Assembly (NCBI GenBank): GCA_020027645.1
Contig: JAHKKM010000010.1
Location: 1-35,979, forward strand
DNA length: 35,979 nucleotides
Direction: 5' to 3'
Source: Pseudomonadota bacterium
Lineage (GTDB): Bacteria > Pseudomonadota > Gammaproteobacteria > Steroidobacterales > Woeseiaceae
Each line of letters starts with the position of its first letter. Position 1 is the first letter of the stretch. Position numbers and translations under genes: made by a program. Positions 1-7,265 of the stretch are shown here, piece after piece. The notes beneath the pieces are model-generated. The model was given only the letters and a program-made list of their open reading frames with translations. It did no database searches and was not told where the DNA came from.

Positions 1-177
1 CGGATCGCAAACGGCACCCAGTTCATCGCTTTCACCGTGCGAGCCACGCTAACCATTCCGCCTGACGTTGACGACGCGCGGGCGCGCAAGTTGCTCGAGA
101 AAGCCGAACACGCCTGCCTGATCACGAACTCGCTTAAAGCAGTACCGGCACTCGATATCACCCTGCGCCCCGGATGA
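1..177 (+). CDS. OsmC-like protein, C-terminal end (partial)
   Basis: Frame 1 is open from the window edge to TGA at 175-177 and gives 58 residues. The stretch ARKLLEKAEHACLITNSLK followed by a short beta-strand-like end fits the C terminus of OsmC/Ohr-type proteins. In that family a helix carries a conserved cysteine after an acidic/His pair, and the Cys in HACLITNS would be it. Family members are peroxide-reducing or redox-responsive proteins that use two cysteines; only the second would lie in this fragment. The N-terminal part is outside the window, so the subfamily (OsmC, Ohr or YhfA-like) cannot be settled. Confidence 0.75.
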   Translation, partial: RIANGTQFIAFTVRATLTIPPDVDDARARKLLEKAEHACLITNSLKAVPALDITLRPG

Positions 178-211
178 CTTATAAAATACATTAGCTACAG
201 ACAGTTACCTT

Positions 212-775
212 TTGTTTTTACACACTTTAACTTTGTCATATCGGCCGCAGAGGCTCGCCCTCTTCTGGCAGATCCTGTTGATCGGCGGGCTGCTAGCGGC
301 GTGCAGCTCCGAACCGGAGCTGTTAAACAGCGAACGTATCGAACTGAGGTACGGGAATTACGCTGTCCGCGTGCTGTACTCGGACGAACGGCAACGAGTC
401 TCGAGCCTGTACAGCGCGGGAATCGAAGGCGAGGTTTGCCGGACCTATGCCGTCGTGGATTTCATGCTGCCACTGGATTCGCGCCTGGCGGCGGAGCACC
501 GCTCGATACTTGCCGGTGGTTCCATCGGCCAGGTCTTTCGACAGGCCGGCTGGCAAACTGAAAAGTACACGCTTTCCATTCGCGAGACCCCGGCCGGCGA
601 ATACAGCGTGCAAATTCCAGGGCTCATGCAGCTGGATCCGGCAGAGCCGCTCGCGATGCACCGGTATCGTTTCGAGGTCACGCGCGGCGAGCTGCGAATC
701 CCGTACGCCGTCATTACGGAAATACATCATCCGGACTACCTGACCGTGCAACAGTTGCACCAAATCTACGATTAG
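212..775 (+). CDS. Small predicted lipoprotein of unknown function
   Basis: This encodes about 187 residues from a TTG codon at 212; a second in-frame TTG at 233 is an equally possible start and keeps the whole signal. There is no good Shine-Dalgarno sequence before either. The N terminus has a hydrophobic stretch (LFWQILLIGGLLAAC) ending in a lipobox, with Cys then Ser-Ser, so an outer-membrane lipoprotein is likely. The mature part alternates charged and hydrophobic residues in a beta-rich pattern and contains one further Cys. I recognise no domain. It follows the OsmC-like gene by 34 bp and precedes a secreted NTF2-like gene. The upstream gap contains an AT-rich TTATAAAAT stretch that could be part of a promoter. 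Confidence 0.7.
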   Translation: MFLHTLTLSYRPQRLALFWQILLIGGLLAACSSEPELLNSERIELRYGNYAVRVLYSDERQRVSSLYSAGIEGEVCRTYAVVDFMLPLDSRLAAEHRSILAGGSIGQVFRQAGWQTEKYTLSIRETPAGEYSVQIPGLMQLDPAEPLAMHRYRFEVTRGELRIPYAVITEIHHPDYLTVQQLHQIYD

Positions 776-880
776 GCGACGCCGATTTCGCGCGCAAATC
801 CGTGTAGTTGGCCCGCTTTGCGTTTTGCGACTAAACTGCGCACACCGTCGGGTCGGATCAAACGATAAAAGGAAGAAGTC

Positions 881-1354
881 ATGATGAGGATATGCAGGCC
901 GGGGGCATTCGCGTTGTTTTCCCTGCTGTTGGCATGCGGCACAACGGCCGCGCAGCAACAGGCAGCCAGCGATCAGGCCGCAGTATGGTCGGTGATCGAG
1001 GACCAGTGGGAACGCAATGAACGCGGCGACACCAACTGGATCGATGAGCTACTGAGCGCCGATTTTGTCGGCTGGCCGCGGCAATCGCCGGCACCCCAGA
1101 CCAAATCGTCGGTACGAATGTGGGATGCGTTCAGCTCGAAGCAAACGGAAACCCTCGAACACGAGCTCTTTCCGCTGTCGATCGTTGTGCATGGCGATAT
1201 GGCTATAGCACATTACCTGTACACCAACGCCACCCGCGATAAAAAGGGCGAGGTCAAGGTCTCAAACGGGCGATACACCGATGTGCTGGTACGGGATGAG
1301 GGCGTCTGGAAATTCATCTCCTGGCACGGCGGAGACGATTCGGGCGACGATTAG
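881..1354 (+). CDS. Secreted NTF2-like (SnoaL/DUF4440) protein
   Basis: This 157-residue protein starts at ATG 881 behind GGAAGAAG. A signal peptide covers about residues 1-24, with cleavage likely near TTAAQ; a weak lipobox-like LLAC is also present. The mature part has the cone-shaped NTF2-like pattern: an N-terminal helix (VIEDQWERNERGD), WIDELLSADFVGW, then beta strands with AIAHYLYTNATRDKKGE and the family-typical ending VWKFISWHGG. Such proteins are often small-molecule enzymes or binding domains, and no catalytic residue can be assigned. A second, unrelated-looking member lies at 7266-7778. The stop TAG lies inside the first unit of a 12-bp tandem repeat (1342-1389), so the C-terminal Asp-rich end may have been shaped by repeat expansion. 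Confidence 0.8.
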   Translation: MMRICRPGAFALFSLLLACGTTAAQQQAASDQAAVWSVIEDQWERNERGDTNWIDELLSADFVGWPRQSPAPQTKSSVRMWDAFSSKQTETLEHELFPLSIVVHGDMAIAHYLYTNATRDKKGEVKVSNGRYTDVLVRDEGVWKFISWHGGDDSGDD

Positions 1355-1389
1355 CGCGACGATTAGCGCGACGGTTAGCGCGACGATCC
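1342..1389. repeat. 12-bp tandem repeat spanning a stop codon (4 units)
   Basis: There are four consecutive 12-bp units: GGGCGACGATTA, GCGCGACGATTA, GCGCGACGGTTA and GCGCGACGATCC. The TAG stop of the upstream gene lies at the junction of units 1 and 2, and the next two units repeat the TAG in the same frame. On the other strand the unit reads TAATCGTCGCGC, close to the units at 25709-25732 and 35779-35814. Confidence 0.9.
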
Positions 1390-1420
1390 GGAAAGCGATT
1401 GACACCACGCAACGCGCCTC

Positions 1421-2407
1421 TCAGGTGCGCTCCGCCGGAACCGGCTTGTGCCGTTCGGCAACCAGCGGCAAACCGGAGCCGCCCGGCTTGGCCGCTGCTC
1501 TCGGTTTCGTGGCAAGCCCATTGCCACTCCTGTTTTCGCGGTTTTCTCCAAGGATCAGCAGGTTGCCGGCCATGACCAGCACGATTCCGGCAAAGATCGA
1601 GAGCCTCGGCTGCAGGCCTTCGAAAAAGAACGAAATGACCAGAGCCACCACGGGGAACATCACCATCGCATAGCCGGCACGATGGGCGCCGATCCGTCCG
1701 AGCAAGGTCAGGTAGGCGCCGAACGCAATCACCGATCCGAACACGCTGAGATACAGCAGAGAGACCAGGTATGACGGCGAGCTGTCGAAATTGAATTCAT
1801 GGCCCTGTGCCAGACCGATGCCGCCGGTCAGTATCGCGCCGTACATCATGCCCCAGGCATTCGACTGGATAATGGGCAGCCCTTCGCGTTGTGCCTGTTG
1901 TGACACCATGTTGCCAAGCGATGCTATGTAGGCTCCGCCGACACAGATGGACGTGCCGAGAAAGGTCGCATCGGAGAACGACAGTTCACCGATCTGCGGC
2001 ATGAAAAGTATGCCGATGCCGACTACGCCCAGCACCGCACCCGCCAGCACGCGCAAGCCCGCCCGGACGCCAAAGAATATTCTTGCGTTCAGGATATTCA
2101 TCCAGAGCATGGTCGAGAATGCGATCGCGGACAACGCCGACGTAATGTATTGCTGCGCATAGTAAGTCATGACGTAGTTAAGACAGAACAGCAGCAACCC
2201 AAGAAGCAGGAATCGCCCGTGTGCGTGGAAATCAAAGCGCAGCTTGAGTCCGCGCAACTGACACCAGGCAAACAACAGTCCGGATGCCAGTACGTAACGA
2301 TAAAAAACGGACACCTCGGGCGCCACGACCCCAAGCTGAAATTCGATTGCAATCCAGGTCGTACCCCAGACTGCAACCGTAACAATGTATAACGCCAGAT
2401 TGTTCAT
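1421..2407 (-). CDS. EamA/DMT-family transporter
   Basis: This 328-residue inner-membrane protein has about ten hydrophobic segments in two EamA halves (for example NNLALYIVTVAVWGTTWIAIEF near the start and the typical end IFAGIVLVMAGNLLILGE). Family members export amino acids, metabolites or drugs; the substrate cannot be read from sequence. I chose the ATG at 2407 because the longer frame, to 2533, would run into the divergent regulator gene, and the first transmembrane segment begins right at this Met. The 109-bp gap to the MocR-type regulator at 2517 suggests that the regulator controls this exporter, a common arrangement. The C-terminal 30 residues are polar and Ala/Pro-rich. Confidence 0.9.
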   Translation of the reverse strand: MNNLALYIVTVAVWGTTWIAIEFQLGVVAPEVSVFYRYVLASGLLFAWCQLRGLKLRFDFHAHGRFLLLGLLLFCLNYVMTYYAQQYITSALSAIAFSTMLWMNILNARIFFGVRAGLRVLAGAVLGVVGIGILFMPQIGELSFSDATFLGTSICVGGAYIASLGNMVSQQAQREGLPIIQSNAWGMMYGAILTGGIGLAQGHEFNFDSSPSYLVSLLYLSVFGSVIAFGAYLTLLGRIGAHRAGYAMVMFPVVALVISFFFEGLQPRLSIFAGIVLVMAGNLLILGENRENRSGNGLATKPRAAAKPGGSGLPLVAERHKPVPAERT

Positions 2408-2516
2408 AATGTGCCCGAGCAGCCGGAGGCTTGCAGCTCCGGATCCTGACCTTGACTGTAACGCCGTATTGAGACTATAACAGTCGCAGTTTAATGAAAA
2501 TGCGATATCAACAGTT
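2408..2516. promoter_or_regulatory. Divergent promoter region between EamA exporter and MocR regulator
   Basis: This 109-bp gap must carry both promoters. For the plus strand a TTGAGA hexamer lies at 2469-2474 with a TTTAAT/TAATGA region about 15-17 bp further on. For the minus strand TATAGT is the complement of 2474-2479. MocR proteins normally bind repeats in such gaps, but I could not pick a convincing operator by eye. Confidence 0.4.
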
Positions 2517-3968
2517 ATGCTCGCAGTGGACAAGAGCAGCAGCGACTTTCTTTACCGCCAGGTCATTGACCTGATCGCTGCCAACATCGAGACCGGGACG
2601 CTACGCCCCGGCGATCGCCTGCCGTCATTGCGCCGCATGAGCAAGCGTATTGGCGTCAGTGTTCCCACCGTTCGCCAGGCTTACGTCGAACTCGAAAGGC
2701 AACGTCGCGTCGAATCGCGCCCGCAGTCGGGATTCTACGTTCGTGGAGCCAGGCTGAACGAACTCGTACGCGCCGCGCCCAAGTTTCGCCGCAATGCCAA
2801 GCCCTCCCCGGTTCGTGGACGAAGCTTGATGGACCGCGTCTATGACGGACTGTACCAGCCCGATGTAGTTCCGCTCGGCATTGCCAACCCGTGCATGGCA
2901 AAGCCCGCCGCGAAAGCCTTGCATCGCGCCATGAAACGGGTGATGGCCCGCGCCGAAGAGCGCAGCCTGGCGTATGCGCCGACCAACGGCGAACCAGGGC
3001 TTCGCCGGCAGATCGCGTACCGGCTGCTCGACACCCTCGGCAGCCGGGTCGAACCGGACGACATCTGCATTACCAACGGCGGTCAGGAAGCACTGTTGCT
3101 CGCGCTGCGCTGTGTGGCGCAGAAAGGTGACGTGATCGCGGTTGAGTCGCCGACCTACCACGGCCTGCTGGAGCTGATCGACAGCCTTGGCATGCTCGCC
3201 ATCGAAGTCGAAACCTGCCCGCAAGAAGGTGTCATGCTGGATGCCTTGCAAAAGACGCTGGATACGCACCCGGTGCGCGTCTGTATGTTTTCGACCACCC
3301 TGTGCAATCCGCTCGGCGTATCGATGCCGGAGGAAAAGCGCAGGCAGCTCGCCGAAATCATTGACGCCAGAGATATCGTGCTGATCGAGGACGATGTGTA
3401 TGGCGAATTGCTGTTCGACGGTCACCGGCCCAAGCCTGTCGAAGTCTATTCACGCAGCGGCCGCGTCATGACCTGCGGTTCGTTTTCCAAGACCGCGGCC
3501 CCCGGCTATCGCATCGGTTGGTTGTTGACCGCTCATTACCAGGAACAAATCCGCCGGCTGAAGCGTTCCTATTCCTGTTCATCCGGGCTGTTGCAACAAC
3601 TGACGCTCGCCGAGTTTCTTGCCAGCGGCGATTACGAACGCTATCTCAAGTCCCTGCGGCCGGTGCTGCAGACCAACGCGGGGCGGATGAGAAGCCTGGT
3701 CGCCGAGCATTTTCCCCGCGAAACCCGCACGTCGAACCCGGTCGGCGGCTCGGTCCTGTGGTTGGAGCTTCCTGCCATGGTCGACTCCGAGCAACTTTTC
3801 GACCAGGCCATCGCTGCCGGCATCAGCATTGCCCCGGGCCCTATTTTCTCACCCTGCCAGCGATACCGGAATTTCGCGCGCCTGAGTTTCGGCCACCAGT
3901 GGTCGGACGACATCGACAACGCCGTGGCTTGGCTCGGCAGGAAAGTACACGAGCTGGCCGGAGCCTGA
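2517..3968 (+). CDS. MocR-type GntR/aminotransferase transcriptional regulator
   Basis: This 483-residue protein has two domains. Residues about 10-75 form a GntR winged helix (YRQVIDLIAANIETGTLRPG, then SLRRMSKRIGVSVPTVRQAY). Residues about 110-480 are a fold-type I aminotransferase domain, with NGGQEALLLAL, an IEDDVYGEL motif for cofactor-ring contact, and the PLP lysine K325 in GSFSKTAAPGYRIGW. Length matches MocR/PdxR proteins, which sense PLP or amino compounds and use the aminotransferase domain as a ligand sensor. It is divergent from the EamA exporter at 1421-2407. No pyridoxine or GABA pathway gene is adjacent, so neither PdxR nor GabR is claimed. The ATG at 2517 is supported by similarity to the usual MocR N terminus rather than by a strong ribosome-binding site. 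Confidence 0.93.
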   Translation: MLAVDKSSSDFLYRQVIDLIAANIETGTLRPGDRLPSLRRMSKRIGVSVPTVRQAYVELERQRRVESRPQSGFYVRGARLNELVRAAPKFRRNAKPSPVRGRSLMDRVYDGLYQPDVVPLGIANPCMAKPAAKALHRAMKRVMARAEERSLAYAPTNGEPGLRRQIAYRLLDTLGSRVEPDDICITNGGQEALLLALRCVAQKGDVIAVESPTYHGLLELIDSLGMLAIEVETCPQEGVMLDALQKTLDTHPVRVCMFSTTLCNPLGVSMPEEKRRQLAEIIDARDIVLIEDDVYGELLFDGHRPKPVEVYSRSGRVMTCGSFSKTAAPGYRIGWLLTAHYQEQIRRLKRSYSCSSGLLQQLTLAEFLASGDYERYLKSLRPVLQTNAGRMRSLVAEHFPRETRTSNPVGGSVLWLELPAMVDSEQLFDQAIAAGISIAPGPIFSPCQRYRNFARLSFGHQWSDDIDNAVAWLGRKVHELAGA

Positions 3969-4082
3969 GAGCCTCCGCCTGGGGGCCCTGTGCCAGCCTG
4001 AAAATACTCGCCCGATAGGCCTCGAAATGGTTAAGGGCCGGTTCAGGTACCGCCGCCTAAGATCTGTCCACGATCACTGAAA

Positions 4083-4100
4083 CGCGCCGACTTTGGCGCG
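4083..4100 (+). other. Hairpin just upstream of the DUF3300 ribosome-binding site
   Basis: CGCGCC and GGCGCG form a 6-bp GC stem around a six-base loop. It ends 7 bp before AGGAGG (4108-4113), which precedes the ATG at 4119. It could affect leader structure or be chance in GC-rich DNA. The rest of the 150-bp gap shows no other clear signal. Confidence 0.35.
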
Positions 4101-4118
4101 GATGGCCAGGAGGCTGTT

Positions 4119-5762
4119 ATGAACAGGCAATCGTGGAAAACTCGGCTTACCGGCTTATTCGTGGCAATGACCGCCCTCTCGACGCTGGCTACTTTGCCCG
4201 CGCTGAGCCAGGTCCCGGTTGACGACCAGGGCAATCCGCTCGGCAGCACTGCCGAAGCCGGTGAGAGTGGCTACAGCGAAGCCGAACAACCGGTCGCGCT
4301 CAGTGCAAGCGAACTTGACGAGCTGATCGGCCCGGTCGCGCTATATCCCGACGACTTGCTGGCGATTGTGCTGCCCGCTTCGACCTACCCGCTGGAAATC
4401 GTGCAGGCAGCCCGGTTTCTGGAGCAGTACGAACAGGATTCCACTCTGCAGCCAAACGAAGACTGGGATGAGTCGGTCACGGCGCTGCTGAATTACCCGG
4501 AAGTCCTGCGCATGATGAACGACGACATCGACTGGACCTGGAAGCTCGGCGACGCCGTCGTCAACCAGCAAGCCGACGTTATTGCGGCCGTTGAAACCTT
4601 TCGCGATCGCGCCTATGCGGCCGGCAACCTGAAGAGCGACCAGCACCAGACGGTCAGCGAGGATGACGGCATCATCGAGATCGTTCCGGTGGACGAGGAG
4701 ATCATCTATGTGCCGTATTACGAACCGGAACAGGTGGTCGTACGGCAGGTGACGCCGGTCTACTACTATTACCCGCGGCCGTACCCGGTCTATTACTACC
4801 CCTACCCGGTCGGATATTCGTTCTACAGCGGCTACTTCTGGGGCGTGACCACGGCGTTCCAGATCGGCTGGGCAACAGACCACCTGCGTGTGTGCCACCA
4901 GAGTTACTGGGGACACCCCTATTTCGGCCACAGTTACTACGGTCACTATTACCGGAGTCCCAGCGTTTATGTCTATAACAGCTGGTATGTAAACAATTCG
5001 CCGTATTACTCGTCGAACCGTTATCGTGACGGCGATTACTGGCGGCCGCGTACGCAGAGCCGTGCCCGCCCGGCGTATTACAGCTCACGCACGCGCAGTT
5101 ACCGGGACAATGACGTCAATCGCGGAAGTTCTGCGCGAGCCTATGGCAACGCCTATACCTCACAGGTTTCGACGCGGGACGTGCGCAGCGACAACATTCG
5201 TTTTCGCGAGCGCAGCGAAAACCGGCAGACCGTTCGCCGGGACTCTACGGCTGGCGCAACGCGTTCGGGCACCACTGCTCGCACCGATTCGCGCACTACT
5301 CCTCGCCCGACAACGAGTACAACTACTCGCTCGGCTACTCGCATGGATTCCCGCACGGACTCCCGCACGGATTCCCGCACGGATTCCCGGCGCTCGCCTG
5401 TGACCACGACAACGGCCACGGCGAACAATCGTAACCGCGAGGCCACCCGGGTTGAAGTACGCAATGAGGCACAGACAGGAGTGCGATCTGTGGCGCGGAC
5501 AGAGGCGCGAATTAGCACGCCGGAACGACGTGAAGTGCGAAACGATTCGCGCGCAGATTCGCGCGCAGATTCGCGCGCGGAAGTGCGCACGGATTCGCGG
5601 TCCGAGGCGCGGCCGGAAAGTCGTCCGACTACGCGCAGTGAACCCCGGGCCGAATCACGAACTGAATCGCGTGATGAATCGCGCGGTGAATCGCGCGGTG
5701 ATTCAGAGCCAGCGCAGAGATCGGCACGTCAGGGCAGTCAGGCCCGGCGCCAGAGAAACTGA
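4119..5762 (+). CDS. DUF3300 protein with Arg/Ser repeat tail
   Basis: This 547-residue exported protein starts at ATG 4119 after a perfect AGGAGG. A signal peptide covers about residues 1-31. The DUF3300 domain follows (LDELIGPVALYPDDLLAIVL, then AARFLEQYEQD, then the tract around IIYVPYYEPEQVVV). Next comes a Tyr/Pro-rich stretch at about 205-300, with many YYYYP and YYG-like repeats. The last 200 residues are low-complexity Arg/Ser/Thr, with DSRT, DSRA and ESRG repeats built on 12-bp tandem DNA units. DUF3300 proteins are widespread in Proteobacteria and uncharacterised. The strongly basic tail could bind nucleic acid, polyanionic polysaccharide or the cell surface, which is inference. The gene stands alone between a regulator gene and terminator-like hairpins. 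Confidence 0.9.
   Translation: MNRQSWKTRLTGLFVAMTALSTLATLPALSQVPVDDQGNPLGSTAEAGESGYSEAEQPVALSASELDELIGPVALYPDDLLAIVLPASTYPLEIVQAARFLEQYEQDSTLQPNEDWDESVTALLNYPEVLRMMNDDIDWTWKLGDAVVNQQADVIAAVETFRDRAYAAGNLKSDQHQTVSEDDGIIEIVPVDEEIIYVPYYEPEQVVVRQVTPVYYYYPRPYPVYYYPYPVGYSFYSGYFWGVTTAFQIGWATDHLRVCHQSYWGHPYFGHSYYGHYYRSPSVYVYNSWYVNNSPYYSSNRYRDGDYWRPRTQSRARPAYYSSRTRSYRDNDVNRGSSARAYGNAYTSQVSTRDVRSDNIRFRERSENRQTVRRDSTAGATRSGTTARTDSRTTPRPTTSTTTRSATRMDSRTDSRTDSRTDSRRSPVTTTTATANNRNREATRVEVRNEAQTGVRSVARTEARISTPERREVRNDSRADSRADSRAEVRTDSRSEARPESRPTTRSEPRAESRTESRDESRGESRGDSEPAQRSARQGSQARRQRN
5345..5392 (+). repeat. 12-bp in-frame tandem repeat encoding DSRT
   Basis: Four units are present: GGATTCCCGCAC, GGACTCCCGCAC, GGATTCCCGCAC and GGATTCCCGGCG. 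They are read in frame as repeated Asp-Ser-Arg-Thr in the DUF3300 tail. Near-identity at the DNA level, including third positions, points to recent slippage or duplication rather than protein-level selection alone. Confidence 0.9.
5544..5603 (+). repeat. 12-bp in-frame tandem repeat encoding DSRA
   Basis: Units GATTCGCGCGCA, GATTCGCGCGCA and GATTCGCGCGCG are followed by two diverged units (GAAGTGCGCACG, GATTCGCGGTCC). They are read as Asp-Ser-Arg-Ala in the same gene tail. Confidence 0.9.
5652..5711 (+). repeat. 12-bp in-frame tandem repeat encoding ESRG/ESRD
   Basis: Units GAATCACGAACT, GAATCGCGTGAT, GAATCGCGCGGT, GAATCGCGCGGT and GATTCAGAGCCA are read as Glu-Ser-Arg-X. The third array in the DUF3300 tail has a GAATCGCGC core that links it to the repeats at 25709 and 35779. 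Confidence 0.9.
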
Positions 5763-5778
5763 TCTGATAGACGCCAGG

Positions 5779-5811
5779 TCCTCCGGCCGGCTCCCCGGCC
5801 AGGCCGGAGGA
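5779..5811 (+). terminator. GC-rich hairpin after the DUF3300 gene
   Basis: TCCTCCGGCC (5779-5788) pairs perfectly with GGCCGGAGGA (5802-5811) around a 13-base loop, 17 bp after the DUF3300 stop. Only ATTTC follows, so the U-tract is poor. It is a likely transcript end or stabilising hairpin. Confidence 0.55.
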
Positions 5812-5816
5812 TTTCG

Positions 5817-5861
5817 AAGAACCGGGCGCATGCTTTCACTCTTTCGCATCGCCCGGTTCTT
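5817..5861. terminator. Second, 12-bp perfect inverted repeat, possibly bidirectional terminator
   Basis: AAGAACCGGGCG (5817-5828) and CGCCCGGTTCTT (5850-5861) are exact complements. Inside the 21-base loop ATGC and GCAT can pair as well. On the plus strand TCATTTTCGG follows. On the minus strand the stem includes the last codons of the small peptide gene at 5836-5985, so its stop codon lies within the hairpin. Confidence 0.55.
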
Positions 5862-5985
5862 CATTTTCGGACCTTGATGCCATCGCCTTTTCCGCCTCGT
5901 CCGAGGACAGGCGCCAGGCAAAATAGAACACTGCGGCACCGGTAGCTGCACCCAGAAAAATCAGTATCAACATGAGCAGGTTCAT
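5836..5985 (-). CDS. 49-residue single-pass membrane peptide
   Basis: The minus-strand ATG at 5985 opens a 49-residue frame. Its N terminus is very hydrophobic (about residues 1-24, MNLLMLILIFLGAATGAAVF), followed by YFAWRL and a highly charged Glu/Ser/Asp-rich tail ending EEPGDAKE. This is the layout of a small bitopic inner-membrane protein with its tail in the cytoplasm. I compared it in mind with CcoS and CcoQ of cbb3 oxidase assembly and do not see their motifs, so no function is given. It lies 38 bp downstream of the Arc-like gene on the same strand and could be the last gene of the SPFH unit. An internal Met (position 5) is an alternative start. There is no strong ribosome-binding site. 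Confidence 0.55.
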   Translation of the reverse strand: MNLLMLILIFLGAATGAAVFYFAWRLSSDEAEKAMASRSENEEPGDAKE

Positions 5986-6023
5986 GGATCGGCATCATAA
6001 CACCTGCACGATTGCCGGCGGAT

Positions 6024-6194
6024 TCATTTGGGCTGCGTCGTTTCTCGTTGCAACCGCCCTGCCTTTCGCAGTGCCTCGCGAAGCACGAATTCGATCTGCG
6101 CATTCAGACTGCGCAGATCGTCGTTTGCCCAGCGTTGCATGGCGTTCAGGGTCTTCTCGTCGACCCGCAATGCAAACGGCTTGCGTGCACCCAT
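6024..6194 (-). CDS. Arc-like ribbon-helix-helix DNA-binding protein
   Basis: This 56-residue protein starts at ATG 6194, preceded by AAGGAA nine bases upstream; the GTG one codon earlier is an alternative start. The pattern KPFALRVDEKTLNAMQRWANDDLRSLNAQIEFVLREAL matches the Arc/MetJ fold: a short strand with alternating residues (FALRV), helix A (EKTLNAMQRWA) and helix B after the SLNAQIE turn. The end is basic. Proteins of this type bind DNA as dimers of dimers through the strand. It is in the same strand and reading frame as the SPFH gene, 48 bp after its stop, so the two are very likely co-transcribed. Arc-like genes next to SPFH genes occur in other proteobacteria as far as I recall. Its probable target is the palindrome at 7141-7163 (inference). 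Confidence 0.85.
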   Translation of the reverse strand: MGARKPFALRVDEKTLNAMQRWANDDLRSLNAQIEFVLREALRKAGRLQRETTQPK

Positions 6195-6242
6195 CACCTG
6201 GATTTCCTTGACACCGGACTGACCCGCTGGCTGGACCGCTTG

Positions 6243-7109
6243 TCAATACAACGAGCCGGCATTCAGCACGGGTTGCGCACTTTCTTCACTGCACAAGACC
6301 GTCAGCAGATTGCCGACCATCGCCGCCTTGCGCTCTTCATCGAGGTTCACGATATTTTCGGACTTCAGTTTGTCCAGTGCCATCTGCACCATGCCAACCG
6401 CACCGGCAACGATCAGGCTGCGTGCGGCAATCACCGCACTGGCCTGCTGGCGCCGCAACATCGCGTGGGCAATTTCCTGCGCATAGGCCAGGTGACTGAT
6501 GCGCGCTTCGATGACGCTGATACCTGCTTCCTCGAGACGCTCCTGAATTTCATCGCGCAGTGCACTGGCGATTTCGGACGGATGACTCCGCAGCGCTGTG
6601 CCCTCGCCTTCGTGCGGCTCGTATGGGTATGAAGTCGAAAGATTGCGCAGCGCCGATTCACTCTGTATGTGCACGAACTCCTCGTAGTCATCGACTTCGA
6701 ACAGGGCTTCCGAAGTATCGAATACCTTCCACACCACGACCGCCGCAATCTCGATCGGGCTGCCGTGTGAATCATTCACTTTCAGTTTGCCGCTTTCGAA
6801 ATTTCGCACGCGCGTCGACACCTTGGTCTTGGCATAGAAAGGATTGGCCCAGCGCAAGCCGGGTTCCCTTGCAGTGCCGACGTAGCTGCCAAACAGCTGC
6901 AAGACCTTGGCCTCGTTCGGGTGCACCATGAAAAAGCCGCCCCAGAGAATCATCACCAACACGGCCAACAGCACGGCTGCGATCAGACCGCTTATGGATT
7001 GTGCGCGGGCCGCCAAAAACACGGCATAAGCGCTCAATAACTGCGCCAGCGCCAATACCACGATCATTCCGTAGCCCGAGGGTACTTTTCTAACCACTTC
7101 CCGAGTCAT
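6243..7109 (-). CDS. SPFH/Band 7 domain membrane protein
   Basis: This 288-residue protein starts at ATG 7109 after AAGGAGTG. Two transmembrane segments lie at about residues 14-33 and 40-60. An SPFH domain follows, from about residue 62 ([19 protein letters not shown], then [10 protein letters not shown] and TRVRNFES), and continues to a helical region with [37 protein letters not shown], the typical Band 7 signature. Members scaffold membrane microdomains or associate with proteases such as FtsH. This one belongs to the stand-alone type lacking the long flotillin coiled coil. The Arc-like regulator gene follows it. The two-segment N terminus differs from HflK/HflC, which have one segment. 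Confidence 0.92.
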   Translation of the reverse strand: MTREVVRKVPSGYGMIVVLALAQLLSAYAVFLAARAQSISGLIAAVLLAVLVMILWGGFFMVHPNEAKVLQLFGSYVGTAREPGLRWANPFYAKTKVSTRVRNFESGKLKVNDSHGSPIEIAAVVVWKVFDTSEALFEVDDYEEFVHIQSESALRNLSTSYPYEPHEGEGTALRSHPSEIASALRDEIQERLEEAGISVIEARISHLAYAQEIAHAMLRRQQASAVIAARSLIVAGAVGMVQMALDKLKSENIVNLDEERKAAMVGNLLTVLCSEESAQPVLNAGSLY

Positions 7110-7140
7110 GACCCACTCCTTGCACGAAAAAACAAATCAC

Positions 7141-7163
7141 TGTGATATCATTTTGATATTACA
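7141..7163. promoter_or_regulatory. Palindrome over the SPFH promoter, candidate Arc-like operator
   Basis: TGTGATATC-N5-GATATTACA is a near-perfect inverted repeat (8 of 9 positions pair), 32-54 bp upstream of the SPFH start. On the minus strand TTGCAA, 17 bp before CAAAAT, would place the palindrome over the spacer and -10 region, a usual place for repression. The assignment to the Arc-like protein is inference. Confidence 0.5.
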
Positions 7164-7265
7164 TCTCGAGAATTGCAAGTGCAGCCGGCGACCAATCGGC
7201 AGCACCGCGCCGGATAATGGGCCCGATAAACGGTGTTGCTAGATTATGTTGAATTGTGTCCAGCT

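Noticed and set aside
323..958. Long minus-strand open frame over the lipoprotein and NTF2-like genes
   Set aside because: It has no family signature, is Arg/Cys-rich like antisense of GC-rich coding DNA, and overlaps two better-supported plus-strand genes.
5836..5985. Reading the 49-residue peptide as CcoS or CcoQ of cbb3 oxidase assembly
   Set aside because: The characteristic motifs after the membrane segment are missing and no cbb3 gene is near.
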